Source: Trachelipus rathkii
Lineage: Eukaryota > Arthropoda > Malacostraca > Isopoda > Trachelipodidae
DNA: 35,000 bases
Direction of reading: 5' to 3'
Assembly: GCA_015478945.1 (NCBI GenBank)
Contig: JABUQX010014242.1
Coordinates: 5,001 to 40,000 of the forward strand
Position numbers and translations under genes: made by a program. The notes beneath the pieces were generated by a model. That model saw nothing but the letters and a program-made list of their open reading frames with translations, did not search any database and had not been told where the DNA came from. Below, piece after piece: positions 9,619 to 22,097 of the stretch. Numbering within the stretch: position 1 is the stretch's first letter; each line of letters opens with the position of its first letter.

Positions 9619-11035
9619 CTTTACATAAGAAAGATGCAAATTAAACTTTTAACACTAAACATCAATAAAAAAAACATTGCTTCTTAAATCATGAAAGTGA
9701 GTCAAGTAGCACAATCAAGAACTGCTCCCCAATATTCAGCCAGAAGTTTCAGCAGATAATTCCTTATAATGTGATTACTTTTCTAGGGCGCAATTCTACT
9801 AAAAACTACAGTAAACCTTTGGATAAAGCGCATATCAGGAATATGATCACATTTGCGTTCTTAACCTTCAAAATTCTTGTACATGATCAGTACACGCAAA
9901 ATTCAGCATGTTTGTTTGATAATGTTAGCCACTGTTCAATTATGCAAAAATATTGTAATTTCATACAGTCTACTAGACATCATTGTGCAGACCGATTACA
10001 AAAAGCTGTTATTTGTTTGATGTGTCTTGTACATTACCTACATTACGTTTATCGGTATCAGTTTGAGCTCGAACCTAGCAAATATTATTATTTGAGTCCA
10101 CGGGTTCACAAGTTTAGGGCAAGTTCGAAGTATTCTTTCAGCTGGATTCTCTGAAAAAAGTTTGGTCTTTTATTTGGCATAGTATTCAAATTTCCGAATA
10201 ATGTTCTGTCATATGACCAAATTAAACACTCTTTCACAGGTGGAATAATTATCCTTTTTTATATTCCTCAATTCATTCTTGACTCCCATTTCTTACCCCT
10301 GACAACGCATAGACTCAGACCCAAACCTTCTTTCTAAAAACAGTCAATCGTGTGGCAAATCGTTACCACCATCCCTGCAGACTCCACCGCAGAAATTCTC
10401 TTCGAACCAGTCAAGTTTATTCCTAATTGTTCAATGCCTGATAATCCACCATCATCGGCTAATATAATAGACACAATTATGTTGGCCATCCGCCATAATC
10501 TGTTTTATTAAACTCATATTCCACAATATAAATTCATTTTAATCACGAGACGTCCAACGTTTCTTCTGTCTAGAAATGTTCATCAATTTCCACACACCAC
10601 TTTCATTCCTATTTATTCAGGCTCAGATTGCCCTCATCACAATAGCTCTAAGCTATCATGTTCCCAAAATTTCTTAAAATGCTGAAATATTTTTATTCTT
10701 CAATTTTTTGTCCATCAGCACATGAATATCAACGTAGCCTTCTGGGGGACTATATCACTTGCACACAAATGCTATCACATACTGAGATGTTCAGCGAATA
10801 CGTCAGAAAGAAGCTAGCGTATGAAAGCACACACCATACTTCAAAGCAATATATATAACTCTTTAAGAACACTGTTTCATTCTTAATTAGCTAATCCTAG
10901 AGTTACGGGAGGTATTCACCATCCGATCATCGATGTAAAAAGCCATCCGATGATTCGTGTTCGATAGCGCATAGTTTAGTTAGGAGTTTAGCCACAAAAT
11001 AATTTAACTTATATAGATTATTCTATAAATATGTT
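9619..11035. other. No exon recognised (presumed MCM9 upstream intron or intergenic)
   Basis: I looked on the minus strand for the MCM9 segment that should precede LLESL and did not find it. The 127-codon plus frame at 9771-10154 and a 55-codon minus stretch near 10330-10490 carry no recognisable domain. Confidence 0.4.
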
Positions 11036-11037
11036 AC

Positions 11038-11128
11038 TATATATATATATATATATAAAAATTATATAATAATATTGAAATTATATATATATAAAATATA
11101 TATATATAAGATGTAATATATAATTAAT
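11038..11128. repeat. (TA)n-rich tract
   Basis: Short imperfect TA repeat. Confidence 0.9.
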
Positions 11129-11544
11129 ATTGGAACACTTACCGCTACACCCTTTCATGAGAATAGAATATAGGTCAAACTTGGACATACTCTATATGTA
11201 TAGACTAATCCGGTTATATTTTCCAATCTGTAATAGACGTATTTAGACAACCAGAGTGACGCCATATTGCGCTACCCTTGGCTTCGAAGATCATATTAGC
11301 CCTAACACGGTTTGCAACGACCACTTGTAGTCACACAACCACCCGATGTCTGTTTTACTAAACACATACTGAACGTGCTGCCACACAAACACATATTATT
11401 ATATATTAATTATTATCGTCGAAATTTTCGAAGGAAAACACTCTGTGTTTTATACCCCTTCACCGTATCCTTTCATCTTCCAGCGGTTCGTCTTCATCAG
11501 CTCTACATCGTTCATCCCTGTTCGGCTTAGCTAGTTCTCTCATA

Positions 11545-11690
11545 GCAGCAGCGCATCCTGCGTCGCGTCGGTTCTGCCCGACTCGCTCCGTTTCTGCTCC
11601 GCTCACTCTCCGCATCACCGCAACACGCCGGATCGTATTATATTTATATTTTTTGTATTATTCCGCCGCTTCTTTCGCATCCGTTCCGAG
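11545..11690. other. CpG-dense, C/T-rich block
   Basis: More than a dozen CpG dinucleotides in about 140 bp (for example GCGTCGCGTCGG and several CCGC steps) in otherwise AT-rich, CpG-poor DNA. It could be a promoter/CpG-rich island or part of a young transposon. No TATA-Inr-gene arrangement could be supported. Confidence 0.45.
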
Positions 11691-12239
11691 TCGATATATA
11701 TTACATGGATAGTTATCATCTGAGGGAGAACAAATGTTAGAGAGAGATTCACCTCGGCTGTGAGATCTGCACATTCAAGGGACCCCACCCACTAAAAATC
11801 AATGCTCGAATGCTGAAATTTGGAGATCAAATTTTTCTAGGAAACCTTATATGGTAATCTGTGATTGTCCAGCACCTTCTGAGCACTGCTGGCCTAGTAA
11901 TAAACAGTCTTATAACACAATTCTTCTATAAGTTATATCTGAAGAGTTCGATATCGAGTCTATAAATCCGCCATAGGTGTTAGGACCCTGAGGTCCGACT
12001 GAAAAAAGACACGGATGCAAAAAACAAAGAGAGAAAAGATGAAGATGATAAAAGGCAAGAGAAGAGAAGGGAAGGAAGGATGTGTCCTTGAACTTAGCCC
12101 GATAACCATCTTCGGGCATATTAAATTGAATGAGAATGGCTTATATGTTATTGGGTCTTAGATTTCGAAAATAATGGGTTCCCACCATCAAAAATAAAAA
12201 TAAAAAATAAATAAATAAAAAAAATTTCTTCTTCTTTTA
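11691..12239. other. No gene recognised
   Basis: Unique DNA. The 69-codon minus frame (11910-12119) has no recognised motif. A purine-rich run (about 12003-12080) and an A/T-rich simple stretch (12190-12228) precede the composite repeat. Confidence 0.4.
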
Positions 12240-12499
12240 CTGTTTATAACTTACAAATTACGTTTTTACATACCCCTAAGCATAAATCACTAAATCAACC
12301 ACCATCCAACATCCACCTCCCTCCTGACCATCTGGATCTATTGACCTATTGATTAAGGTCAAATTTTACTAAAATTGGGTAATTACAGTACCCTAAAGCA
12401 TAACACTAAAATCAAGCCACCATCCACCACCATCCACCCCTCCTGACCAGTTTATCTATGAATCTATATCTATTATCAATCACATTTTAATATCATTGA

Positions 12500-14700
12500 A
12501 TACACAATAACATAAATACTCTTTATACAAGATACAATCAATATATGCTACAGTAACAAATTTTCACATTAATAAGCAACGAGCATCCTGAACTAAAAAA
12601 ATAATGCCCAAAGACAAAACATAGAACATCCTTAGCAGGAATAAACTCGTTAACATAACAAGTTTCCCAAACTTAACACCGAAGCAATTAACAATGTATG
12701 CAATTTACCATATCTACTTTTCACAATAACCTAATATTTTAACTAATCTGTACGCACATAGAACATTAGCAAATTTATCAACATTTGTCATTTACACAGA
12801 CAGCGCAGCTGCAACTAATAAATCGTTTCACATTAAGGCTAAATAGATCATCCTAAACTAAAATAATGCCCACATACACAACAACAATCTTAAGCATAAA
12901 CTTGAACAAACAAAGTTCCACACTTAACACAGTAGCAATAGCATGATGGCAAACGACCTAATTTCTTTCAAGATACTCAACATATACGAATCTTACACAC
13001 ATAAGTACATTTAGCAAACAATTATCACAACATTGTTAATTATCATACAGGCAGGCAACTATCTAACTAATAAATTTCACCTCAATAAACTACAAGGATC
13101 ATCGAACAATAATAATGCCCAAGAAAATAACAACATCTTATGCAGGAAAACTGTCAACATAACAAGTCCACACTTAAACAGGTAAAGCAACTAACATGTA
13201 TGCAATCGTACCTAATGTGTTACAGCAAACTACTAACAATTTACTAATAGGTTAACAGCGGTATTAAGTACATAGTATGAAACCAAATATATATGTATTG
13301 TTAAACCGATTAATTAAATCGTCTTCAACTTAATAAGCAACATCCATCAACTAACTAGAAAAATGCACAAGGACAACCTGCACATCTTACAGAATAATAC
13401 TTGTTAACATTAACAAAGGCCACACTTAAAATAGTAAGTAACTAACTTTACATACAAAACTAACCTGTTCATACTTTTTCAGATCTAAAAACGTTAAATC
13501 TTTACATTGAACACAGTAACAGTTATCAATTATCATAACCCTACCTAACCATCATAATACCTAACGATTAAAATACGTAATAAGGTAATTTAGACCTATC
13601 TCTTTTAACTCCGCTCTTCATAAATACAACCTCAAAACATTAAAAATATTTCGTTAAACTTTATTAGGTACAAAATGGTAATTTTTTAATAATATCCTCT
13701 GCAGGAATAAACAATTGTACACCCAATTCGGTTACATTAAAACATAAATGACACATCATGGCAATACGAAAACTCCTCTAAATATCAACACAAGGAGAAC
13801 AAGTATGTCACTATCAACACAGGCGAAAACATCCTATAGAAATAGGTATTACAACATATTCCCTTAAGTAATAATATTCTTCTTCACCCAATCAGAAAGT
13901 AAACAAGAAACGACGTACGAATGAACCATATCAGGTCAAAAGGTATATATTCTCTTCGCAACAACTACACAACAACAATACATAGTACAAAAAAATTTCT
14001 TTGGGACTAACCAAGAACATTCAAACTAAACACTTTTTCACAACTCCATTTATGCTAAGAAAATAATGTACCACGACGAATCTAACACAACTAACACGGA
14101 ATAACTTTAATATAACAAGGTTCCACACTAACACCTGGGCTAAATAACTGACCATTGCATACAAAACGTAAACTACTCTACTTTACAACATATCTCCAAC
14201 AATTACTAATTTACATCCACAGTAAATCTATACGGCAAGACTATCTAACATTCTTATATCATCAGCATAAGATGCTACATAAATATCCAACATTAATAAA
14301 AATAGCATAACATAACCTGAACTAAGAATATAAGTACATGAAAAACCCACACACCATATGCATAAAACCACTACATAAACCAAAACTTCCAATAAACATT
14401 AAATACATACACTTGTCCAAACTACCTGATTCCACTTTTCAAGCATATCTCTACATATCAATTTAACTTACATTAATTCAATATTAACAATTAGCAGAAC
14501 CGTCTACATCAATACATACTGAAAGAATATTATTGATCTACAAATTTTTACAGCACTCAAACATTTAACAAAAATTCATCATACCTCGTCTAAATAATAC
14601 CCAGCGAATAATCGCAAACATACAAATTTTAACCAAACTATTAACAAAACAATAACAAAAATGATCCTAACCATAACATAAAATAAAGTTCTTTGAGTAA
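12500..14700. repeat. Degenerate tandem array, unit about 250-310 bp
   Basis: Repeated anchor ATAATGCCCA or variants begins at about 12601, 12863, 13112 and 13360, and recognisably again near 13670, 14063, 14328 and 14603. After each anchor come, in the same order, ACATCTTA-like, GCAGGAATAAAC-like, AACATAACAAG, CCACACTTAA, CTAACATGTATGCAA-like and CTAATAAAT-like segments. Spacings are 249-262 bp in the first units and less regular later. Copies are strongly diverged, so this is an old array. Exact unit number needs alignment. Confidence 0.6.
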
Positions 14701-15429
14701 AATCTCACAGTAAAACGTAATAATATACTGATTTTAGTAAATCAGGTAATCAAACCACCCACCTGCAGTCCCCCTACCCTCCCACCCCTTAATCTATGAG
14801 CTATTATCAAGTCATATTCTTTATCAATTTGGGACAAATAACATAAAACAATGTCCTTCATATATACAACACAATATAGCTAACAAAAATTAGCATCAAT
14901 AAGCTACAAATTCCATAACCGCACTAGCAACTATATGTACAAGCAAACGTTAAACATACCTAACGTATAATAATCAGCAACACCCTGAAAAATCCCTAAC
15001 TGATCAGGTATAAACTAGCTAACAATCAACAAACCATATTCCCACTTCCATATTACACATGTAAACCGAATATCACAAAAATCCCCTACAATGACCAACT
15101 ATCAAAGATGCACCATCTTTGAACTATGAATTGACCACCATTCATCATAGATGTCACTCGTTTTGAGTAATACATCATTTGAACTGTGATACGTAGACTT
15201 ACAAAAGTTCTGTCAAAACTACTGATAACTTTCAACAACAACAAAACCAGTTCACGTTTCACACATCATCGTCAGTAAACACAATATCTACAAAAACTCA
15301 TCATTTCTCTACAAAATCAGTGCTTCACCTGTCTATTAATATTAAAACATAAGACTTAGCTACATAAACAGTTTTCATTAACCAGGAGTATCTAAAACAA
15401 CACAACTCCAGAAAACCCATGGACTGCTC

Positions 15430-15510
15430 CCTTAAGGTTGTATCCGCAGGGGGTATACCCGAAGGTAGCCGCTTGTCTCAGCCGAAGCTGAGCCTCCCTC
15501 ATCTTACCCC
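15430..15510. other. Hairpin-rich segment
   Basis: A perfect palindrome GGGTATACCC (15451-15460) and a 6-bp stem CTCAGC-CGAA-GCTGAG (15477-15492) lie within 45 bp. They sit in a locally GC-rich stretch near the right end of the composite repeat. Function unknown. Confidence 0.5.
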
Positions 15511-15760
15511 TCCTTTGGTTTAGATGATGCTATAGCTTTATCATAGTGGAAAAAACTTCTCTTACCAATATGATATCTTGTGTATAAGAACTAATTATTT
15601 ATGTTATTCAAATATCTCAAATGACTGAACAATACTCAACTTGCTGATGTGATTGATGTGTTAATTAGTGCATTACTGCTTAGGTATGTAAAACTTACCA
15701 ATTTTAGTAAAAAATTGACCTTAATCAAATATCAATAGAACAAAGTCAGAGGGATGGATT

Positions 15761-16280
15761 CTCGGGGATTGGATTTTATTACTGGCTTGAAGAAAAACTA
15801 ATTGTAAGAATAACATAAAACAATAAGAACTTTAATTTTCTCTGAGTTTGTTTCTTATTGATGTAAAGAACTTGGAGGAAAATCGAAAATTCAATTAATA
15901 AAGTTCTTTCATTTACACAAACTATTAACAACAGATCAATCTTCCCTGCCAACACCCTACTCCCTGCCCAGCGGCAAAAACAACAACAACAATTCGATTA
16001 ATCCCTCCCAAATCCCTAGGAAAATCTTTACCTCGTCCCAACCCCCATTGATTTTCTGAATACCCAAAATTCAAACATCTTTTTAATCATTGAAATTGAA
16101 ATCATCAATAAATTATACTTCCTTGATATTGAAGCTATAAAACACAACAGTTCCTACACGAAATTAGTTCATCGAAAAAAGACACACACACCCACTGAAC
16201 CAACCCCAATTCACATATCAGATTTACAAACTCAACTTGAATCCTCTCACCACAATTCACCAATCAAACACTCATTTAAG
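15761..16280. other. No gene recognised
   Basis: A/C-rich, G-poor plus strand continuing the composition of the repeat to its left. No open frame of note. Confidence 0.4.
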
Positions 16281-16283
16281 TCG

Positions 16284-16301
16284 TGGGTCCCCTCGGACCC
16301 A
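16284..16301. other. Perfect 7-bp-stem hairpin
   Basis: TGGGTCC-CCTC-GGACCCA. It lies at a change from G-poor to CpG-rich sequence. It is too short to claim a function. Confidence 0.5.
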
Positions 16302-16417
16302 AGTAAGTAACCTCGGTCTACGACAGTTACCTCCCCATCTAACACCCCTCAACATTACAAACATACCCCTATCCCATGTATAATACTATATCAACTCAAC
16401 CGTATGCGACAGAAGAA

Positions 16418-16600
16418 CCGCCGCGGAAATTAATACCAAATAATAATAATCAAATACCGACCCCGCCCGTCTTGCGTTCGGATCCAACCAGCGACCAACC
16501 GGACGGCGGGCCGACGAACGACCAGGAATCGCGCGCTCTCTGGCAACCACGCTAAACACACAAATCTTGACACTAATTACAGGCAATCGAGAGAGCGCTG
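16418..16600. other. CpG-rich block with inverted GCGCTCTCT repeat
   Basis: Dense CpG sequence (CCGCCGCGG, GGACGGCGGGCCG, ATCGCGCGC) standing out from the AT-rich background. GCGCTCTCT at 16533-16541 is the exact complement of AGAGAGCGC at 16590-16598. A 66-codon minus frame across it has no known domain. It may be transposon-derived or regulatory. Confidence 0.45.
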
Positions 16601-16725
16601 AAATGACGAAGAACGTAGAAGAGTATTAAAACTCAAAGTTCGGAAAAACTTCTCACTAATAATAATAAATAATCAAATATAATCTAAATGTTTTGTATGC
16701 GCACGCATCGTAAGTCTTGTCTGTC

Positions 16726-16751
16726 GGTCAAACACCTTCTGTCGTTTGACC
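16726..16751. other. Perfect 8-bp-stem hairpin
   Basis: GGTCAAAC (16726-16733) and GTTTGACC (16744-16751) flank a 10-nt loop. No downstream gene is seen that it could regulate. Confidence 0.5.
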
Positions 16752-16969
16752 TCCAAGTATCGGGTTCCCCAAACGCTCTTGACCTATATGATCTCATATC
16801 AACAACAAACTAGCATATCGCGCTTTCCACCCTCGGGTTGACCCTCTATATACCATCCTACAACTTGAAATTAACACTCCTCCTTACCCATATTAATATG
16901 TCCAAGGTCAACCTAAAACTCTCATTCCTTCTTATCGGAAGTGCTACGCAAAGTTTTCCATACTACTTA

Positions 16970-17080
16970 GTTATAATAATAATATATAATATCATGAATA
17001 TATAATAATAATAAATAATCATGCATGAGCAGTAATATGAACAAATAATAATAAAATAATAATAATAAGTATCCTAAATA
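16970..17080. repeat. (TAA)n/(TAATA)n-rich tract
   Basis: AAT/ATA trinucleotide-like low complexity, different from the TA tracts. Confidence 0.85.
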
Positions 17081-18060
17081 ATACTAAAACAAACAGTCAA
17101 CTTCAAATCTAGCTTAAAAGGAATAAAAATTATCTCTTTTTTATAAGATTTCTCTCTTTCTTTAAATGAGATCTGCACGCTAAAGACTGTCACTAGCTAC
17201 ACTTGTGAAGAATGTAAGAATCCCTGCGATTCGCAAGTGACACTTTTAATTTATCACGCCATCAAACCCAATGGATCTTTATCATTCCAGATTTCCTTTT
17301 ATATCTCGACAAGACAGGGGTCTTTTGCTCCGACAAACTCTCATCGCTTCTAGACCTAAAACATTCATATTCAGGCAATGATTCGCTAACAGATGTAAAT
17401 GTAAGTCTTTCGTAATTCTTCCTTTATATACTAAAACTACATCGTTACCAACTAATCAATAGGTACTAGAAATTTAGTCGCATATATGAGTTTGTAGAAT
17501 CTTAGCAACGAAGACTCGAGTACTGTCATGGTAAACTTGACAAATTGATCTATACTTCTCCAAATGGATTTTCTGTCACCTTAAGTCCCTTACTTTTAAT
17601 ACAGCACTGCACAGCTTTTCATCTCAACTAGAGGAAGTCCCTCGACAACAAGAACTTTCTCAGCAATCGTCTTATACTTTCAACATTAGAAGAGTAACCA
17701 ATACCTTAAATAGCATTCATCTCCTGCAGCCTTTCGCCTTATGTTTTCAACGAGGGAACGCTTCATCTATTTACTCCCGTCCTCTTCACGCATGCTAAAC
17801 TATTTCAAACGTCTGAACATCTGCGTGCAGAAATGAACATTTGTCCATAATTCTAAGATGAAACTATCCTATCCGCAAAAAAATCTATGCGATGCGATGC
17901 CATGTTTATAAAAGAAATGTGAGGAATCCCTACCACTCTAGTATACACTTCATTTATGACTATGTATCTTTTCATTTTCTAATAATAAACTTAAAAACTC
18001 GTTCTGAAAACGTATAGGTCCCCTGCCCCCTATTACCCCATGTGTATGTTTAATTTGTAA
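17081..18060. other. No gene recognised
   Basis: Unique DNA with no convincing open frame, RNA gene or repeat on either strand. Confidence 0.4.
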
Positions 18061-18256
18061 AAATCATGGAGGTTCGATCCGATTCGATCGATTCGGGATT
18101 CTATTCATCAACTTCCATGGGATGTTCGATCGGGGATCAATTTCACCACACGGGTTCGCTCGGTTCGGAATCCAACAGTGCTGATCGATCGATTGGGGAT
18201 CGCAACATCACACCCACGCATTCCGGATTCATTCGATCAAAAGTCCATCGCCACAC
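18061..18256. repeat. GATC/TTCG-rich island
   Basis: Nearly 200 bp packed with TTCGATC, GATCGATCGATT, GGGGATC and CGGTTCGG motifs in both orientations. It ends abruptly at a TA tract. An open frame crosses it (18066-18296) but looks compositional. It resembles subterminal repeat regions of hAT-like elements, which is inference. Confidence 0.5.
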
Positions 18257-18528
18257 TATAATATATATTATATATATTATATATATATATATATAAAGAT
18301 ATAATATATAAATTAATTATATTATCTAATATAATTATATATATAGTAGATATATATAATTAGTAGATATATAAATATATATATATATAAATATAATATA
18401 ATATAATTATATATATAATTATATATAATATATTTATATATATAATATAGATATATAATATTTTAGTATAGTATATATATAATATATATATATATATTAT
18501 TATATTATATATATATTATAAATATATA
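18257..18528. repeat. (TA)n-rich tract
   Basis: About 270 bp of imperfect TA repeat. Confidence 0.95.
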
Positions 18529-18992
18529 CGGCGATATGCATGCAATCCTATGTCTCTAGCATTATATTTATCTATAAATATTCTCTAAAATGTGTGTTTC
18601 TATCTATTTTTTTTAATGTTGATATTTATAACAATCTAATTTTGTGTTCATCGATTCTCAATCTTTATGTTGAAGTCAAAGGTAGGGCTTGAAATTCTCA
18701 ATCTTACGCCAACATAATCAACCACCCCCGTGGGAAAGTTTAGTTCATTTCATCAGACATGATATAGGAATTCCTGTACCTACGTTCTTTACTTAAAATA
18801 TAATAAATTTGTGATTTACTCTTAAAAGAGAATTTGATACATATCTTACTTGTCCATATGAGGTACTTCATTAAAGAAGACTATTTTATACAACACAATC
18901 AATAGTATTTCACATCATCGATACTTAATTCGTTAACATCTTTCGAGCTAAAAAGTATCTGCCTAGACCATATTTCCAGAGATCATTATTTA
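18529..18992. other. No gene recognised
   Basis: AT-rich unique spacer between two TA tracts. Confidence 0.45.
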
Positions 18993-19112
18993 ATTATTAT
19001 ACATATATATATTAATATATATATATATAATATATCAATATAATATAATTATATATATACTATTATTATATAATTATTATATATATATATATATATTATA
19101 TATAATTCTATA
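18993..19112. repeat. (TA)n-rich tract
   Basis: Imperfect TA repeat. Confidence 0.95.
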
Positions 19113-22051
19113 GTATATTATTTTGAGTAAATTTGAAAAGAAGAACTCGTTATAAAATGGAAATGGTACGGTGAAAACGAAGAGAATAATATTGATCCGG
19201 GCTATTTAAATACATACCACATAATTCAACTTAAACACAATACATCACATATGCAATCTCCTTCCTAATTCGTCATTATACTGAGTTTCGCTAATGTATG
19301 GCTAAGACATCACCATCACACATGCCCAAAAGATAAGCACCTGCTACTAGTCAAAGTTTTGCACACATGTATTCATAGTAGCTTACGCGTTTCAAGCATA
19401 ACCATGACAGTCACGAAAAATAAATACAACATTAAAAGAATAATAAACAAATTGACAATAATAACAACAATGAATAATCTAGTGTGATATTATATAGACA
19501 GTTACTGAGAAAAGTCCCGAATTAGTGAATTCCACGTCTATTCTCTTAGTGATTTGTCATATATTAAACTTGTATGGAAGATGCTACTTCACGCTTCAAA
19601 GAAGAAATTTCTAGACGATGAATGTGTGTGGAAAACATACCTCACCTTCGTCCCTTGACTTACTCACCACCCACGTATGTGAAATAGTCAAGTTTGTAGT
19701 TTATGCTTATCTTATTTCCAACCAAAATCACACGTCATGAATTGTAGGTTTATATAGACCCCCCTACACCCCCTTCTTGAATATGAAATGAGAGGGGACG
19801 TTTAACATAAAGCACCTTTCACTAATGGCAATCGTAAAAAGACGTCCTCATCGGGGTTTTGATGGTGACAGTTATCAAACACAGCATTCATATAAGAACT
19901 GAACTATCCAACTCCGCTGTTGAAGCGCCAGAGATTTTCCACAGACGAGCCCGGAATAGCGAACAATTGCAAAATCATATGCAAATTACCCTTTAAGCAA
20001 AACTAGTCACAATAACGAACACAAAAAATGGCTATCTCTTTAGCTTCGAGAAATCATAATATCCTCATAATGAGAGTGTCCATTGCATTAGAACAATTTG
20101 TTGCGACTCGGTAGAGATTACCTAGTTCTGTACTGGAGCGTAAACGATCGATCAAGCAAGTTAAGTTAGGTCGTGTGATCAAATAAACTGCCGCAATCCG
20201 ATCAATAGACGGGACCAGTCTATATTGATATACGTAGATCTGACAAAGTGTATGTGTACATAAGTGCCATATTCTTCCCCACTACAATCATCAGATTCAG
20301 CATATACATTATTTCCTCTAATGATCCATGATTAGACATGTCACTATTAAAAAAAGGAGAGGCAAGGTCGTTAATACGGTCAAAGACAGCGTTTCAACGT
20401 ATGCTTACTAGCAATGAACGCTGATATTTCTGAAAGGAACAATTTCCATACTGATGCGCTATTTCGACAAAGAGTCGATGAAGTCAAAAAGGATTTATTG
20501 GCTTGTAGAACTGAAAGCGCCTTGATCACGCAAACACACCAATTGGCAAAGCTAAGCCACAATGCTACCGTATTCAATACTCAGCGAACGCAAGAAATCC
20601 TGCCTCATACCATTCAACACAATAGGATTGACAGCGCTGTACTCGCTTTGAGATTCTGGTATGTTCGTAGGCATGGCTTAGCTCTCTACGCAAGTAAATG
20701 CTCTCAAGAAAAATAAGATATACTATGGGGACGCGTTGATGTCACTTCTAGCACATGAGTCAAAGACATTTGATTGATAGGATAATAGTATAAAAACCAA
20801 AGCTATTTTATCATTTTACATTTCAATATCACAAACAAAATATTTAGTATATAAAATAAGTATTTGATAACACTTAGTTCATAATACCTAAAATCTACCT
20901 CATAATAGACGGTGATAACTATAATAATAACATTATACATTATTTCTCTAGATACGTATTTCTTGAGAATAAATAATATAAATTATAATGCCAAAACATT
21001 CCCAAGCTTAATTGCCAGACCAGAATGCTCATCATTGAATAACATAACACTCAAAGTTAGCCTATCTAGTTGTAAAAATTTAAGTATATCACCATGTGTT
21101 TCTTTTATTGCAATTCATTTAATGTAGGTATTTATTTCATGTACCATGTATTAGTTTATCAGGTAATACCGCACCAAGAAAAATCTCTTCAATTGCAGTT
21201 TCGGACCCACTACTCATACAGAATGAAAAATCACCTCCATACATCAATGATATGATATTAGATCGCAACTACCTGCTGCTATGTTTTATAAGCCATTGTA
21301 TAAGCATCAGCTTCTATCCATAGCTACATTTATAACACCTAATTGATATGTGAGTTCTCTTTCTCCCCTCGCTAGCACATTCAACATATTTGAAATAGTG
21401 TTAGTAGCTCATTTTACAGAGCACAGTCGCAAAAAAGATATCACTCGAGTTGCGAGGGGTGAGTTTGATAGCAAATTAATCGAGATTTCCATGAAAATTT
21501 GGTGTGAAGAGATCAAGATGGCCAACGAGAGCAAACTGGATGAATCAATAGGATATTATACTAATTGGGTTTCAGTTCTTAATGCAGTGAATGCTTGAAA
21601 AGTCTCATAACGTCCGTGTGTTCAGGAAATGGCTAGCAGACGGCAGCAACAGTTCCTCCGCACATAATAATATTTATTTCTGGAAAAATCGTGATACTAC
21701 GAGTAATCTGAATTATTCCCATAATTACAAAACAAACTTCTCATCTTTGTAATCGAACGTCTTCTACTGAATATATAACACAATTTTTTTCACTACTAGT
21801 CACCATGATCAGATTCTACAAATCACTTTTCACAACCAACATTTTTTCTGCTCTAGACCTCATATTTACGAGATTACAAATGGTTATTTTGTGTAAACAA
21901 ACGACTATAAAATTGCATGCGTTAAGGATAGTTACTGTCTTTTTTCATTTTTATTAAATTTGTTACAAAATTAAAAATTATATATTTATATATAGAGTGT
22001 AAAGCACCTAGATATCTTTGTACAAAATAAATTTGTGATAAATAGACATTA
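19113..22051. other. No gene recognised
   Basis: Long unique stretch. A 115-codon open frame (20371-20716, ATG at 20414) and an 82-codon frame (21350-21598) have no recognised domains, splice context or homologues that I know. They are compatible with chance. Confidence 0.4.
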
Positions 22052-22097
22052 CGAGAACTATGAATATAGTGAAACTAAAGATCATTTATAGTTCTCG
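22052..22097. repeat. 10-bp inverted repeat
   Basis: CGAGAACTAT (22052-22061) and ATAGTTCTCG (22088-22097) are exact complements around a 26-nt loop. Confidence 0.55.

Larger units (their letters stand above)
12240..15760. repeat. Composite G-poor repeat with direct and inverted flank modules
   Basis: The plus strand is mostly A, C and T with very little G over about 3.5 kb. A flank module (CTAAGCATAA, CACTAAA, ACCACCATCC, CTCCTGACCA in order) occurs at about 12271 and again 118 bp later at about 12389. A weaker direct copy lies near 14730. The adjoining segment TTGATTAAGGTCAA-type plus TTTTACTAAAATTGG (about 12345-12380) recurs in inverted orientation at about 15690-15745. Between the flanks lies a degenerate tandem array. 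No coding sequence is seen. It could be a non-autonomous transposon with internal satellite, or a decayed satellite block. Confidence 0.6.

Noticed and set aside
9771..10154. 127-codon plus-strand frame next to MCM9
   Set aside because: Composition is like non-coding DNA, it is opposite in strand to MCM9, and no domain is recognised.
10330..10490. Minus-strand stretch containing ILADDGGLSGIEQLG, resembling an RT ADD box
   Set aside because: The residues around it do not fit RT motif order, and no other RT blocks are found beside it.
12500..14700. Array considered as CRISPR-like
   Set aside because: The units are long (about 250-310 bp), diverged and contiguous, without identical short repeats or spacers, in a eukaryotic context.
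15470..15510. Hairpin considered as a Helitron 3' end
   Set aside because: No CTRR terminus follows at the right distance and no TC-type 5' end was found.
18071..18080. GGTTCGATCC, like a tRNA B-box
   Set aside because: No A-box, acceptor stem or cloverleaf can be formed around it. It belongs to the GATC-rich island.
20371..20716. 115-codon plus-strand open frame
   Set aside because: It has no recognised domain, is overlapped by an antisense frame, and has no splice or promoter context. A frame of this length is plausible by chance in about 9 kb of unique DNA.
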